A stretch of 64,000 nt of DNA from Ochromonas danica (lineage: Eukaryota > Sar > Chrysophyceae > Chromulinales > Chromulinaceae). The notes under the pieces are model-generated. The model made no database searches. It was not told the origin of the DNA and worked only from the letters and a program-made list of their open reading frames with translations. The translations under genes were made by a program, and so were the position numbers. Positions 44,202 to 53,994 of this stretch are shown here, one piece after another. The stretch spans positions 62,001 to 126,000 of the forward strand of contig VKHL01000077.1 in the NCBI GenBank assembly GCA_015146655.1, read 5' to 3'. Within the stretch, counting starts at the first letter, position 1; every line of letters starts with the position of its first letter.

Positions 44202-45196
44202 AAGAAGACTTTTCATATTTTCGCGCAAAAAGACAAGATCAACAGCAACAACCAACACTGATGAGAACTAATAATAAACATTGGTGAGGCGTTTTTAGAA
44301 GATTTTTTAGATCCTAAGAGAGGATTCTTGGATAAGGAGACAAAGGTTGAAGCACGCTTTATGTCTTGGGTCTTGAGTATATGACATACGCTATTATGTA
44401 ACCTTCCCACTCCGAGTGCCAATGGCGAGGTTACCATGACAACAAGTAGACCAGGTCTTTGTCAAGGCCGCACTGAATGGGTTCTTTCCTTTATGGCTTC
44501 TCAATGTTGCACAACCTTTGCAATAATACACGCTATAAACCAACTCAACCACATTCAATGCAGAATGGCGAAAAGCAGAACGGATTGAAACGAATCCTTG
44601 AAGAGGCAATTTCAGGCTTGTGCATAGAATACATGGTGGTAATGCTTCAGTCTTTGCACAGCAGAGGTGGTTAATCTTCTTGTTTAAATCATACTGTGAC
44701 AAGTTCTGGCACAAATTGAATCGAGCGAGATACCAAAGTGAGGTGATGAGTTATAGCACAACCCGTTTCGTTGTCACATCAAAGCCCTTAGCAGTTCTAA
44801 TATATGGGGATATTATTATCATTATGAGATAACAGATCTACTTGACCTTATAAGGTAATAATCGCAATGTAATACAAATGACATTTCTCGATATTGCTCT
44901 TGATTCGTTGATTTTCATCTGTTCACTCCACCCTCACAATAGATGCAAAGTCAAAGTTCATACTCTTCAAATTAGAGTATTGGAACGAGAAACAATTTGG
45001 AACAATCCTGTCGCTTCAGATAGTGCCAAATACAATTAGTGGAGATACAAGAAGGCTCAGCATAAGCCGGAAATAATGGTTCGAACTTTTGCTCAATACA
45101 CTTCCGCACTATTAGGAATTATATAATAGTAATAGTAATAATAATAGTCTAGTAATATTTGCTGTGATTTAGGAATTATGTGGTGAAAACCTCTTA

Positions 45197-45221
45197 TTAA
45201 GTTAATATATATTAACTTAAG
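45197..45221 (+). promoter_or_regulatory. 24-bp perfect palindrome overlapping a TTAACTTAAG motif
   Basis: The arm TTAAGTTAAT and its exact complement ATTAACTTAA flank a central ATAT. The right arm is the recurring TTAACTTAAG motif (45212-45221). It lies 100 bp upstream of the ATG at 45321. A dimeric DNA-binding protein site is a reasonable guess. Confidence 0.4.
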
Positions 45222-45320
45222 ATGAACAATAAAACGTTTCCATGTTTCCTTCTCATCCTCTCTTGTCACAACAAGACCCTCTTCTCAATTGTTTATTTTC
45301 TCTGTTATAGCATTTGAGCC

Positions 45321-48068
45321 ATGGGTGCAGGTGCATTAACAAAAGAAAGCACCGTCTCTCTCTTTGATCAACGTTATCAACGAGAACGTGCAGATTTGCG
45401 CAAATCACTAATACAATCATTTTTACACAATCCAAACCATCATGATGTTATTGAGAAAATTGCTATCATGAGAAAACTCTTAATTGAACATGATCATATC
45501 TGTATGACCGCAGCTCAAGAAGTTGCTCGTGCAGAAGTTTTTGATGCTTTACCAACTAATGTACAAGCTGCCTATCATGAATTAGATCGATTAGTTGCAC
45601 TCTATGAGACAAGTACAATTTTGAAATCTGTTGATTGTCGTATAGGTCCAGTAGCATGTCCATTAGGTCATTATGCAGGATATGTGGAAGATTTCCAGAC
45701 AATGATCACCCCCACTACCACTAGTAGTAGTAGTGGTGAGAAAGACAATGCTATGAAATGTAATATCTGTCAAAAAACTATGAAAGATGGTTATCATTGT
45801 GGTTATTGTCTATATAATCTTTGTGTACCATGTTCAACTATTTATTGTTGTAATGGTCATGGTATGAAATTATGGACACATGCTGAATCACAACATAGTT
45901 GTGTTGTATGTAAGAAACAACCGATTACTTCAGGATATCGTTGTTTATCTTGTGAAGACTATGATATCTGTGATTATTGTACTTGGATTGATGGTCGTAA
46001 AGCTGTACAAAAGGTTATTCTAGATCGTATAGGAGGACATTTAGCTTATATGGAAGCTCATACAAGTGAATCAGAGACTGCTTCACGTATTATCACTTCT
46101 CATAGTATGAAGATCACGGGTAGATCCTATGACACAACGAAACATTTGTTTGATTTCTCGTTAGAAGTTAAAGATTTACGTGCTGTTGTCAAAGCAGAAG
46201 TTCGTCAGACGAGAATTACACGTACTATTGAAGCACTACGTTTAGAATTAACACAAGGTAGAGAATTTTCACGAACTGCTTATTTAGAATCGTTAGTTAC
46301 AGAGAATTTCACAATGGAAGAATTAAAACGTTTAAGACTATTAAAAGAATGGTATGATGACTTACGATCAGTTAGTAAACGATGTCTACAGCCAGTAGGT
46401 TGTCCCTTAGGACATTATGCTATACCTTATGAACAAACCCCACCTCAATATGAGACTCCTACCGGTACAGGTCCACCACCATCTCTTTCTACAGAGATTG
46501 TAATCAATTCTGCTTCATTAGGTGGTAGTAAGAAAATAGATAAAATGGGAGGATCATCACGTTGTATGATATGTGAGCGTTTAGCAACATCTAAAGGATG
46601 TTATTGTTTCTATTGTGATTATTCATTATGTAGTATTTGTTCGGTTATCTATTGTAAGAAAGGTCATCGTATGATATTATGGACTGAACCTAATGCTACA
46701 GAGATAATATGTTATCTTTGTCAGAAGAAGGATATTACTAGTGGATATCATTGTAAAGAATGTGAAGTAAATCTATGTGATTTATGTACAACAAAAGAAG
46801 GACGTGATCGTATTCGTAATGATTGGGAAGCTGAAATGGGTAATTTAGTTGGATATATGAAACGTAATCGTCGTAGTTCTGATATTGCTAATTTTTATCA
46901 ATGGCGTCATGCTAATCAAGTTGTTTCTGTTGGATTATTAGTTGATTATGTACAAGAATTAAGAACAGCTAAAGATCAAGCACAAAAACAAATTGAACAA
47001 AAACCAATTATTGATCAAATTAAAGCAATTCGTGCAGAAGTTTGTAAACATACTGAAATTTGTGCCACGGCTGCAAGAGAAGCGACACGTAATCAGAACT
47101 TTGTCTTTCCATCTCGTAAGAAAGCAACAAAAGAACTTCATCGTATTGCTGAAGTGTTAAAAGAAATGATTGCAGCACAATCAACAGAACGACGACAAGC
47201 TGCAGGTAGTGCTTGTCCATTAGGTCATGCTATGGATCTTCTGCCTTCCTTTTCCAACTCTTCATTACCTATGATGACATTAAGAAGAGATAGAGATGAT
47301 CCTTCATCATCATCACCAGCATCACCCGACAAGGGCGAATCATTGTCATCTCCTGCTGGAAACAAAACCTTGATGTCCCCACCACCATTACTCCATCAGA
47401 TACAACCTTTACCAACCTCATCTGCTAAGGAAGAGATCTTATTACATGGATTAAAGAATATACAAGAACAAGCAAGACAAACTTTAGAATCTTCTTTAAA
47501 TACAATTGCTGTTGATTTTCCATCTTCTCCTTTTACCACAGCGAATGCACCACAATGTACAGTCTGTGAGAGCAAAGAGATGTTGGGTGGAAGATATTGT
47601 TCCATCTGCGACTATCGACTATGTGCTGATTGTCAAATCATTTATTGTCGAATGGGTCATGCTTGTCGTATTTGGACCATGCCAGATGCACATTGCATGA
47701 CTTGTACAATCTGTCAGAAGACACCGATTACTTCAGGTTATCGTTGTTTAACCTGCGAAACAGATATTTGTGATTTATGTACGACCAAGGATAGTCGTAA
47801 TGCTTTCCTTTTATGGCCAAGAAGAGAGTTACAACGAGTTGTTGCAGCCTTGGAGGCAATCTCTGCTGAAGCACCCGCTGCCAAAGCATTTCTTGCAGAA
47901 TTGGCAAGACATCCTCAAGCAGAGTATAGTGCCTCGATGTCTCGTCTCTGTAAATGGTTAGGAAAGGCAGGAGAAGCTCTTCAAAAGGCACAAGAAGAAG
48001 GAAGGAAGAAAGTGGCAGTCACTCAAGCACATCGTTATGGAACACTCAAGAGTCGGGAAATGCTCTGA
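45321..48068 (+). CDS. Triple-repeat Cys/His-rich zinc-binding protein
   Basis: Single exon, 915 residues. Three large repeats (about residues 10-250, 280-510 and 560-850) each have a helical lead-in, a CPLGH element and a zinc-binding block: C-x2-C...GY-x-C-x2-C-(D/L)Y-x-LC-x2-C-x-(V/T)IYC-x3-GH-x4-W...C-x2-C-x-K-x3-ITSGY-(R/H)-C-x2-C-x4-(I/L)CD-x-CT. Such spacing of at least 13 Cys and a His per repeat suggests four bound zincs in a cross-brace or C1/ZZ-like fold. The family is not one I can name. An in-house tandem triplication is evident, with repeat 3 more distant in its linker (an Ser/Pro-rich stretch, DDPSSSSPASPDKG). A tract TGTTATAG ends 12 bp before the ATG, which may be a 5' UTR intron acceptor. 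No membrane segment. Likely cytosolic or nuclear. Confidence 0.75.
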   Translation: MGAGALTKESTVSLFDQRYQRERADLRKSLIQSFLHNPNHHDVIEKIAIMRKLLIEHDHICMTAAQEVARAEVFDALPTNVQAAYHELDRLVALYETSTILKSVDCRIGPVACPLGHYAGYVEDFQTMITPTTTSSSSGEKDNAMKCNICQKTMKDGYHCGYCLYNLCVPCSTIYCCNGHGMKLWTHAESQHSCVVCKKQPITSGYRCLSCEDYDICDYCTWIDGRKAVQKVILDRIGGHLAYMEAHTSESETASRIITSHSMKITGRSYDTTKHLFDFSLEVKDLRAVVKAEVRQTRITRTIEALRLELTQGREFSRTAYLESLVTENFTMEELKRLRLLKEWYDDLRSVSKRCLQPVGCPLGHYAIPYEQTPPQYETPTGTGPPPSLSTEIVINSASLGGSKKIDKMGGSSRCMICERLATSKGCYCFYCDYSLCSICSVIYCKKGHRMILWTEPNATEIICYLCQKKDITSGYHCKECEVNLCDLCTTKEGRDRIRNDWEAEMGNLVGYMKRNRRSSDIANFYQWRHANQVVSVGLLVDYVQELRTAKDQAQKQIEQKPIIDQIKAIRAEVCKHTEICATAAREATRNQNFVFPSRKKATKELHRIAEVLKEMIAAQSTERRQAAGSACPLGHAMDLLPSFSNSSLPMMTLRRDRDDPSSSSPASPDKGESLSSPAGNKTLMSPPPLLHQIQPLPTSSAKEEILLHGLKNIQEQARQTLESSLNTIAVDFPSSPFTTANAPQCTVCESKEMLGGRYCSICDYRLCADCQIIYCRMGHACRIWTMPDAHCMTCTICQKTPITSGYRCLTCETDICDLCTTKDSRNAFLLWPRRELQRVVAALEAISAEAPAAKAFLAELARHPQAEYSASMSRLCKWLGKAGEALQKAQEEGRKKVAVTQAHRYGTLKSREML

Positions 48069-48256
48069 TTTGTGTTAGACTATGTAATGTCCGATGTAGA
48101 TGGATGGTGGATTGTATATTTGTGTATTTTCTTGTTATGGTATGTATGGTGTGTAAATTATATGATGTCATGTCATACTAAGTGAAAGAGAAAGAAAGCG
48201 AGTGTATGTTTTGTGTTGGGTGAGGTGAGGAGGCTTAGAGAATTAAGATGCCCTGC

Positions 48257-48997
48257 TTAGGCCTCGATGTTACCCTTCTCTGAGACATAGATACCATCCA
48301 AGAACTTACGGATATCCTTGTTCTTGACAGAGGTGGACTGAGAGATCTGAGCGCAGGAGAGAGAGACCTTGGCGAGGTCAATGCCGGAGATCTCGATCTG
48401 GTCCTTCACATCAGCAGTGCGGACATAGGTGACACCCTCAGTGAGCTCCACACGGCGGACCTTCTTCTCACCCAAGAAGTTGCGAATTTCAACAACATCA
48501 TGGCCCTGCTCCTTGACGCAAGAGACAGTGATAGGAAAGTGAGCATAGCAGAAGCGCATCTTGTATCTGAAGCCCTTGGTGACACCGGTGATCATGTTCT
48601 CAATATGTGAGCACACGGTTCTATTTAAATCATCACAGAAAGAAAAAAGATAAGCACGGGCGCTAGAGGGATGTGAGGAGGAGGCCATGGGCTACCTGAT
48701 GGTGGCGATGTTCTCGCGGTTGCCAAACCACAAGTCAACCTTGAGGGACTTTCCATCCTCAGCCACGGCAATATCCACAGCCAAGTGCTTGAAAGAACGT
48801 TGCAACTTGCCCTTAGGACCAGTCACGGTGACATCACGAGACTTGACAGCCACAGTGACTAGTGAAGAGAAAACAACAAGAAAAAGCACAAAGTTATTTT
48901 TCTTTCTTCTACTATCCTGCCAATAATATCAATTCTCTATTCTATGCTCACCTCCAGCAGGAATCTCGACAGTACGCGTGGAGTAAACCAACCTCAT
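48257..48997 (-). CDS. RPL9: 60S ribosomal protein L9 (3 exons)
   Basis: Exons on the minus strand: 48997-48952, 48858-48696 and 48620-48257; the sum is 573 nt, giving 190 residues, the usual eL/uL6 family size. Introns are GT-AG (93 and 75 bp) and restore frame (PAG|VTVAVKS; ATI|RTVCSH). Diagnostic sequence: [15 protein letters not shown], then [54 protein letters not shown] and [16 protein letters not shown]. It is a structural protein of the large subunit near the GTPase centre (uL6). Codon use is more GC-rich than in neighbours, in keeping with high expression. A TTAACTTAAG motif lies 129 bp upstream of the ATG. The gene converges with the zinc-protein gene (about 190 bp between stops). 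Confidence 0.95.
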
Positions 48998-49125
48998 TCT
49001 TTTTGTCTTCGAACCTCACAGCTATATTTGTGGTTTGCTGGCCATAGACGAAACCGGGACCACTCAACCCACCCACAGCCAGAGAGACGACAAGCAGCGC
49101 GTTTTGTCAAACGCGATTTTTAGTA

Positions 49126-49135
49126 TTAACTTAAG
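49126..49135 (-). promoter_or_regulatory. TTAACTTAAG motif upstream of RPL9
   Basis: An exact copy 129-138 bp 5' of the RPL9 ATG; relative to this gene it lies in reverse orientation compared with the other copies. Function is inferred from the recurrence only. Confidence 0.35.
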
Positions 49136-49764
49136 ATGTGCTTCCTCTGTTCTTTTGGCAATCCAAATCAAATCAACCAAAACAATCCCAATGGCCATCC
49201 AATGGCCATTGCGATCCTTTATTCATCACATCCATCGCGAAATAAAAAAGAAGCGATAGCAAATATTATAAAAACATTAAGGTACTTAACAACGAATTAC
49301 ACGCACAGCACGTACTTTAGCACTTAACCCATCATCATAATGACCACAAAATACAGTTAATTTTAGCAGCCTCATGCAGAAGATGTACGTGTTGCTCACA
49401 ATACATCAACCAACTAACTAACATCTACCGATGTAGCTCTACTCCGTCTTCATTAGCACAGGCACAAAATATGTATTAGGACACAGGCTGCAAATCGAAC
49501 TCGTCTCAAGAAATACGTACTTGAAAAGCTCGTCAAAGTCTTCCGCAACAAAAGACAAGAAAGACAACCACTTCAAGCAAGACAGAATATGATGATTTAA
49601 TACATAATAGTGATAAAGAACAGCAGACGCAGCAAAAAGCCAAAGTAATAGAAGACAGCGAGACAGAAAATAGAACAGAGGCATTTACAAACTCATGAAA
49701 GAAAGAACACGCGATGAGAAGAGAGAAATAGCCTGCATTCTATAGAAATTGCCTGAGGATTCGA

Positions 49765-50855
49765 TTACCAATGAACAGACAAATGCTGAGGAGCTCCAGG
49801 GAAAGAAGGATATGCATCCAAACCTACAAAATCCGCAGGAGTTTCAGAATTAAAGGATCTAGCGGAACTCATAGAATCACCGCTACATTGACTGGTAGAA
49901 ATCAAGCTTGGAGCGGAAGAAAAAGGACTAGATGAGACACTGCAATCATGCGGGAGGCTGGGAGATCTTCTATCCATCGCATTCATTTGAAGAGGAGGAG
50001 TAGGAGGGAAGTTGTGAACCAAAGGAGGAGGCAGCGTTTGAGAAGGAGGGAAAGATTGCTGCCCATTGGGGTAAGAAGGATATTGATGATAAGCGGGACG
50101 ATACGGGAGATGACTCTGACGAACAGAAAAGATATCGTCTTGCTGCTTCAACAGCATGGTACTCTCAATCCACAAAGTCAAACCTTGGACTGTCATACCA
50201 TTGAGTTCCTTAGCAGCCATGAGAGCAGACTGCAAACCTCTATGACCACCCACGAAGTAAAGAAAGGCATAGCCTTTTTGGCGCCCAGCAGCAGCATCAA
50301 TATTAGATTCCTTCATCAACACATCCTCCACTAAACCGAAAGGAGAGAAAATTCGAACAAGATCGAATTCAGTAACTCGCTGATTGGTCTAAGATCGTCA
50401 TTCGATAATATTAGTCACTCAATTTAAGTCATGATAGGGAATGAGTGGAAGGGGTAAGAAAGGCTCACTATTCGAGTGGCGAAGCGTACATGAAGCGAAT
50501 TCATAGGCATGGGTGCATTGTTTGAAGATTTTGCGTGTTGAATAGTCGCTCTACGCACTCTATAGAACAACATCATGGGTACGTCAGTTTCATTCGAAGT
50601 GGTATTTTATATTTAAACTAACCTCAACTTCCTCCCGAGGAAGCTGAAACCATCCAAGTGCTTTCTGGCCACTTCGATGGCTTCAACGGAGGTTAAGGAG
50701 ACAAAGGCATAAGAAGTAGATCGACCACGAGTACTTCCTAAATGCAAGTTGATCTCACTCACTTGACCAAAGTGACTGAACAAATTGAACAAATCCATTT
50801 CAGTACAAGTATTGGGTAAATCACCCACAAACAAAGAATTACGATCAAAGTTCAT
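49765..50855 (-). CDS. Two-RRM RNA-binding protein (3 exons)
   Basis: Exons on the minus strand: 50855-50623, 50559-50469 and 50388-49765; GT-AG introns of 63 and 80 bp restore frame and give 315 residues. RRM1: RNP2 NSLFVGDLP and RNP1 RGRSTSYAFVSL. RRM2: RNP2 NSLHVRFATR, split across an intron, and RNP1 RQKGYAFLYFVG. The C-terminal 110 residues are Pro/Ser/Gln-rich (PPLVHNFPPTPPLQM) and likely disordered. It resembles general mRNA-binding proteins of the nucleus or cytoplasm, with no specific orthologue assigned. The ATG at 50855 is about 20 bp upstream of RNP2 and clearly begins RRM1. Confidence 0.85.
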
Positions 50856-51095
50856 TTTATTAATGATCCAAGATAAAAAGAATAGAGAAGATTAGAGGAA
50901 CAGTAGCAAGATGATAGCAGGATTTGGGGATAAGTTCGTCAGTGGAATAGAAAATCAAGGAGCTGGAGGGGACGGTCTTCTTTTTTCTGTTCTCGCTGCT
51001 CTCTCGCTTGGTCACCGAAGCGTTCTTGTTGAACTGGAAGGCCCTGCTCCGCCTCCACAGCGAGTTTCCCGCAATGACAGAGAGAACGGAGAACA

Positions 51096-51098
<3 letters not shown>

Positions 51099-51176
<78 letters not shown>

Positions 51177-51186
51177 NNNNNNNNNN

Positions 51187-51262
<76 letters not shown>
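51099..51262 (+). repeat. (CA)n microsatellite with a 10-base assembly gap
   Basis: CA repeats run from 51099 to 51262, interrupted by ten N (51177-51186). The repeat length is therefore not determined. The long Cys-Val and His-Thr frames here are artefacts. Confidence 0.95.
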
Positions 51263-51263
<1 letters not shown>

Positions 51264-51280
51264 CAAGCATCACCATCCTG

Positions 51281-51290
51281 TTAACTTAAG
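51281..51290 (+). promoter_or_regulatory. TTAACTTAAG motif, 70 bp upstream of an ATG
   Basis: An exact copy right after the (CA)n tract and 79 bp (from its first base) before the ATG at 51360. Function is inferred only. Confidence 0.35.
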
Positions 51291-51359
51291 AAAGAAGGCA
51301 AATGAATCGAGATCATTGAAAATTGTTGGACTTTGTTTGTGTTGTGTATAGTGAAGAGA

Positions 51360-52376
51360 ATGGTTGCATGGTGGTTAACTGGTTTAGATATACCTTATTA
51401 TCGATTTTGGAGTGAGAAATTACCATTGGCATTGTCTGCATTTTTCTTTCTCTATCTTTACCAGAAAGTGGTGCGCCATCCAGAGATGTTTGTAAAGAGG
51501 CACGGCCGAAAGCATGCACTAACTGGCTTGGTTTACTTGGTTTGGATCACAGTAGGGTTCATTGATCTGGGGATTCCAGTCCTCCCTCACCATAACCCAG
51601 CAACTTCATGGATCTATCATGTTGGTTTGGGCAGCCTTGGCACAGTTCTCACACTTTACGCAGCCTATGAGTTCAAGCACAAGGGGGTTAAGAACTTCGC
51701 CTCAGGCACATTAGATGAGCATGCAACTGTGACGTATAATGAGATGATAGAGCATGCTTTCTATCAAGGGTTAAACCTGTTGCAGATCGTCTACTTCCAT
51801 CTCCTTCCCATTCTCCAGTCTTTCTCCTTCTTATCCAACTCACCCATACTCCTGTTGCTATCGCGTCTACTTTGTTTATATGCAGTCACTCTTCCGTGGC
51901 TTTGGAGAGGGTCCTTCCCCGTGCATTCCTTTTCTTTGAACTATAAACGAGTGGATGAAAAGTCAACAGACCTTATTCGACTACTTTATCGCATTAAGAA
52001 GTATCAATATGTCTTCTACAAACACTTTCTTCTCCATGGGTTGAACCTTACAGCGGCTTTTACTGGTGCGAATCTGCCTCAAAGTCGAGTATTTCGTCTC
52101 TACTGGCTTCTGCTGAATACCTCTTATGTTATGGAGTTTTTTCTCCAGACACTCGTCAAGAAACGTTATATGCAGCAAAATGAGATGCTCTCCTTACAGC
52201 AAGTTCTCATGGCAGCAAGCACGTGCGTGGCTGTAGTGGTGTTACAGCATGCAAGTGTCGTTCTCTCGTCACTCTCTCTCGCTATGAACTTCTTGCATCG
52301 TGGACATGACATGGCCAACACCCTTTTCGTCGCTGGTATAGGTTTTTTCCTATATGCCTTGTTGGCTTCATCTTAG
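51360..52376 (+). CDS. Polytopic membrane protein of unknown function
   Basis: Single exon, 338 residues from the ATG at 51360; an upstream non-ATG frame extension is disregarded. About eight hydrophobic segments, for example ALSAFFFLYLYQKVV, ALTGLVYLVWITVGFIDLG, GLGSLGTVLTLYAAYEF, LLQIVYFHLLPILQSF, LLLSRLLCLYAVTLPWLW, VLMAASTCVAVVVLQHASVV and LFVAGIGFFLYALLAS. Several His in loops (HHNPATSWIYHVG, EHATVTYNEMIEHAFYQG) recall, but do not prove, a di-metal or lipid-modifying membrane enzyme. Family not recognised. Located probably in ER/Golgi or the plasma membrane; no plastid presequence. Confidence 0.7.
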   Translation: MVAWWLTGLDIPYYRFWSEKLPLALSAFFFLYLYQKVVRHPEMFVKRHGRKHALTGLVYLVWITVGFIDLGIPVLPHHNPATSWIYHVGLGSLGTVLTLYAAYEFKHKGVKNFASGTLDEHATVTYNEMIEHAFYQGLNLLQIVYFHLLPILQSFSFLSNSPILLLLSRLLCLYAVTLPWLWRGSFPVHSFSLNYKRVDEKSTDLIRLLYRIKKYQYVFYKHFLLHGLNLTAAFTGANLPQSRVFRLYWLLLNTSYVMEFFLQTLVKKRYMQQNEMLSLQQVLMAASTCVAVVVLQHASVVLSSLSLAMNFLHRGHDMANTLFVAGIGFFLYALLASS

Positions 52377-52511
52377 TGGATTAGCAGAGACTGTAGAGTA
52401 CATCGTAGTGTTTGTAGAAGTGGTGTGTGTAATTTGAACAATTATTGATTGTGGTGAAATTGCATCATAAATTTTGTTAAGCATGGTCAATAAAACAGAA
52501 ATTATTTGAAG

Positions 52512-53563
52512 TCAGGGATTTAAAGGATTATATCCCAATAGAACCGCCCACCATTGTTGATCGAGAGTGTCCATGACAGAGCTGGGCCGTCCCTCCCAGG
52601 GTTTTGGACTGCTTGAATAATGCAGAATCTGATCAACCGTATAACAGTTAAAACAAGTCAAGCAAGCATAACGATGCATACTTCTCACCCTAATAGGTTC
52701 GATGGCTTGCCAGTAGCCTGGGCGCTTCCGTGTAAACCAGTACATTGTGCGTTGGGCATTGTAAGCCACAGGCAGGCGATGGCTTCGATCGGAGACAAAC
52801 CAATCATTGAAGACCGCGTTGAGAAAGCCCGTGTCTCCTCCATCGTAGCTGTGGGTAGAGCTGCTAAGGCGCAATAACCGTTGGAAGGTCTCTTCACTGG
52901 GTTGAATCACCAGCACCCCAGCGTTAAAGCGATCGGGAGGGAATATGTCTGGACACGCTGCGAAGTCTGTCTGCAAAGCAAGCAGCTGAGGAAACCCCAA
53001 TCGATAAAGCTCTTATTTTACTAGTTAAGCTGCAAGACCTCAAGTTATTACCTCGTCTAATGGCTGGCAGACAAGACAGTCTGCATCGATGTAGACCACC
53101 CGACGATACTTTGTCAGCTGCCTGAGCATTCCAATGATCAACAAAGTATGGGGTTAGAGAAGGTACAAAAGGAGTGGTCAAATGAGGGATCACTCACCAG
53201 ATATGCAGTTTGGTATACTGGGATTTGGCCCAGCAAGGTGTCACAGAGCTTTCGCTATTATCCCATGAGAAGGGAGCGTCAATGGCAGGAACGAGTATGG
53301 CCAAAACACCCAGTGCCTTTATTCTCTTTTGTGTAGCCACAGAGACTGAGTCTTCAATCAGAATTTCAATGGGGACAGTAGGGTGAAATTGGCGAATAGA
53401 CTGGAATGAGAACAGAGGATTACCACAGCACAGCAATCACTACACAATCATGTACACCCCCTTCCATAAATCATGATTTCACCTTCACAACCACTTGAAT
53501 CCCTGGGAAATAGCTATCAGTTGTTATCAATGAAGCGAAGCAAACTTCTTCAACTCTCTCCAT
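52512..53563 (-). CDS. Glycogenin-like GT8 glycosyltransferase (4 exons)
   Basis: Exons on the minus strand: 53563-53483, 53400-53198, 53121-53052 and 52985-52512; GT-AG introns of 82, 76 and 66 bp restore frame, giving 275 residues. GT8 signatures: EVCFASLITTDSYFPGIQVV at the N-terminus, CWAKSQYTKLHIW, the metal-binding D-x-D in VVYIDADCLV, FNAGVLVIQPS, GDTGFLNAVF, LPVAYN, and HYSSSPKPWEG at the C-terminus (the His-x-x-G-like uridine site is degenerate: KPW is kept). The enzyme transfers glucose or a related sugar from UDP-sugar to a protein or glycan. No signal peptide or anchor is visible, so it acts in the cytosol like glycogenin, or its targeting exon is missed. The ATG at 53563 follows an in-frame stop, supporting it as the start. 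Confidence 0.88.
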
Positions 53564-53994
53564 CCTGCACAAGTCGCAGCGATTTTAGACTTTGGCGCTG
53601 CTTTTCCCCGCCTGCCAGAAATCCAAAAACTAGTGAAAACCGTTCTGTCACTCCACAATCGGATGTCCCAGTTGAGGAAAATAGCTGCTGTGTAGACATT
53701 TACGCTCATATACATATTGAAATTCAACAGTTTTCTCCATCATCCTCCTCCCAGTCTATCCATACCCTTTTGGGAGATTCCTTATTTACTCCTATTGAAT
53801 TGTAAAATAGTGGGTAGTGGTAACAGTTACAAGAAAGGATTTGGTTATCAGCGGATTGTTGAGTCTTCTCCCAGACCTTGGTCATTCTGTCTATGATTGA
53901 ATAATCTAGAGAAATAGATAATTCTTAGTGGAGAGGATAGATTTAATATTTTGATTGGAATATTTATTGCTTTGTTAGCTGGTGAGCATTAGGA

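Larger units (their letters stand above)
43693..45320. other. Spacer with poly-T, a TTAACTTAAG copy and a palindrome
   Basis: About 1.6 kb without a supported gene. It holds a poly-T run (43837-43854), a TTAACTTAAG copy (44192-44201) and the palindrome at 45197-45220. The minus-strand frame at 44394-44714 is not convincing. Confidence 0.5.

Noticed and set aside
50860-51351. Long Cys-Val and His-Thr reading frames
   Set aside because: Translations of the (CA)n microsatellite across an assembly gap, not genes.
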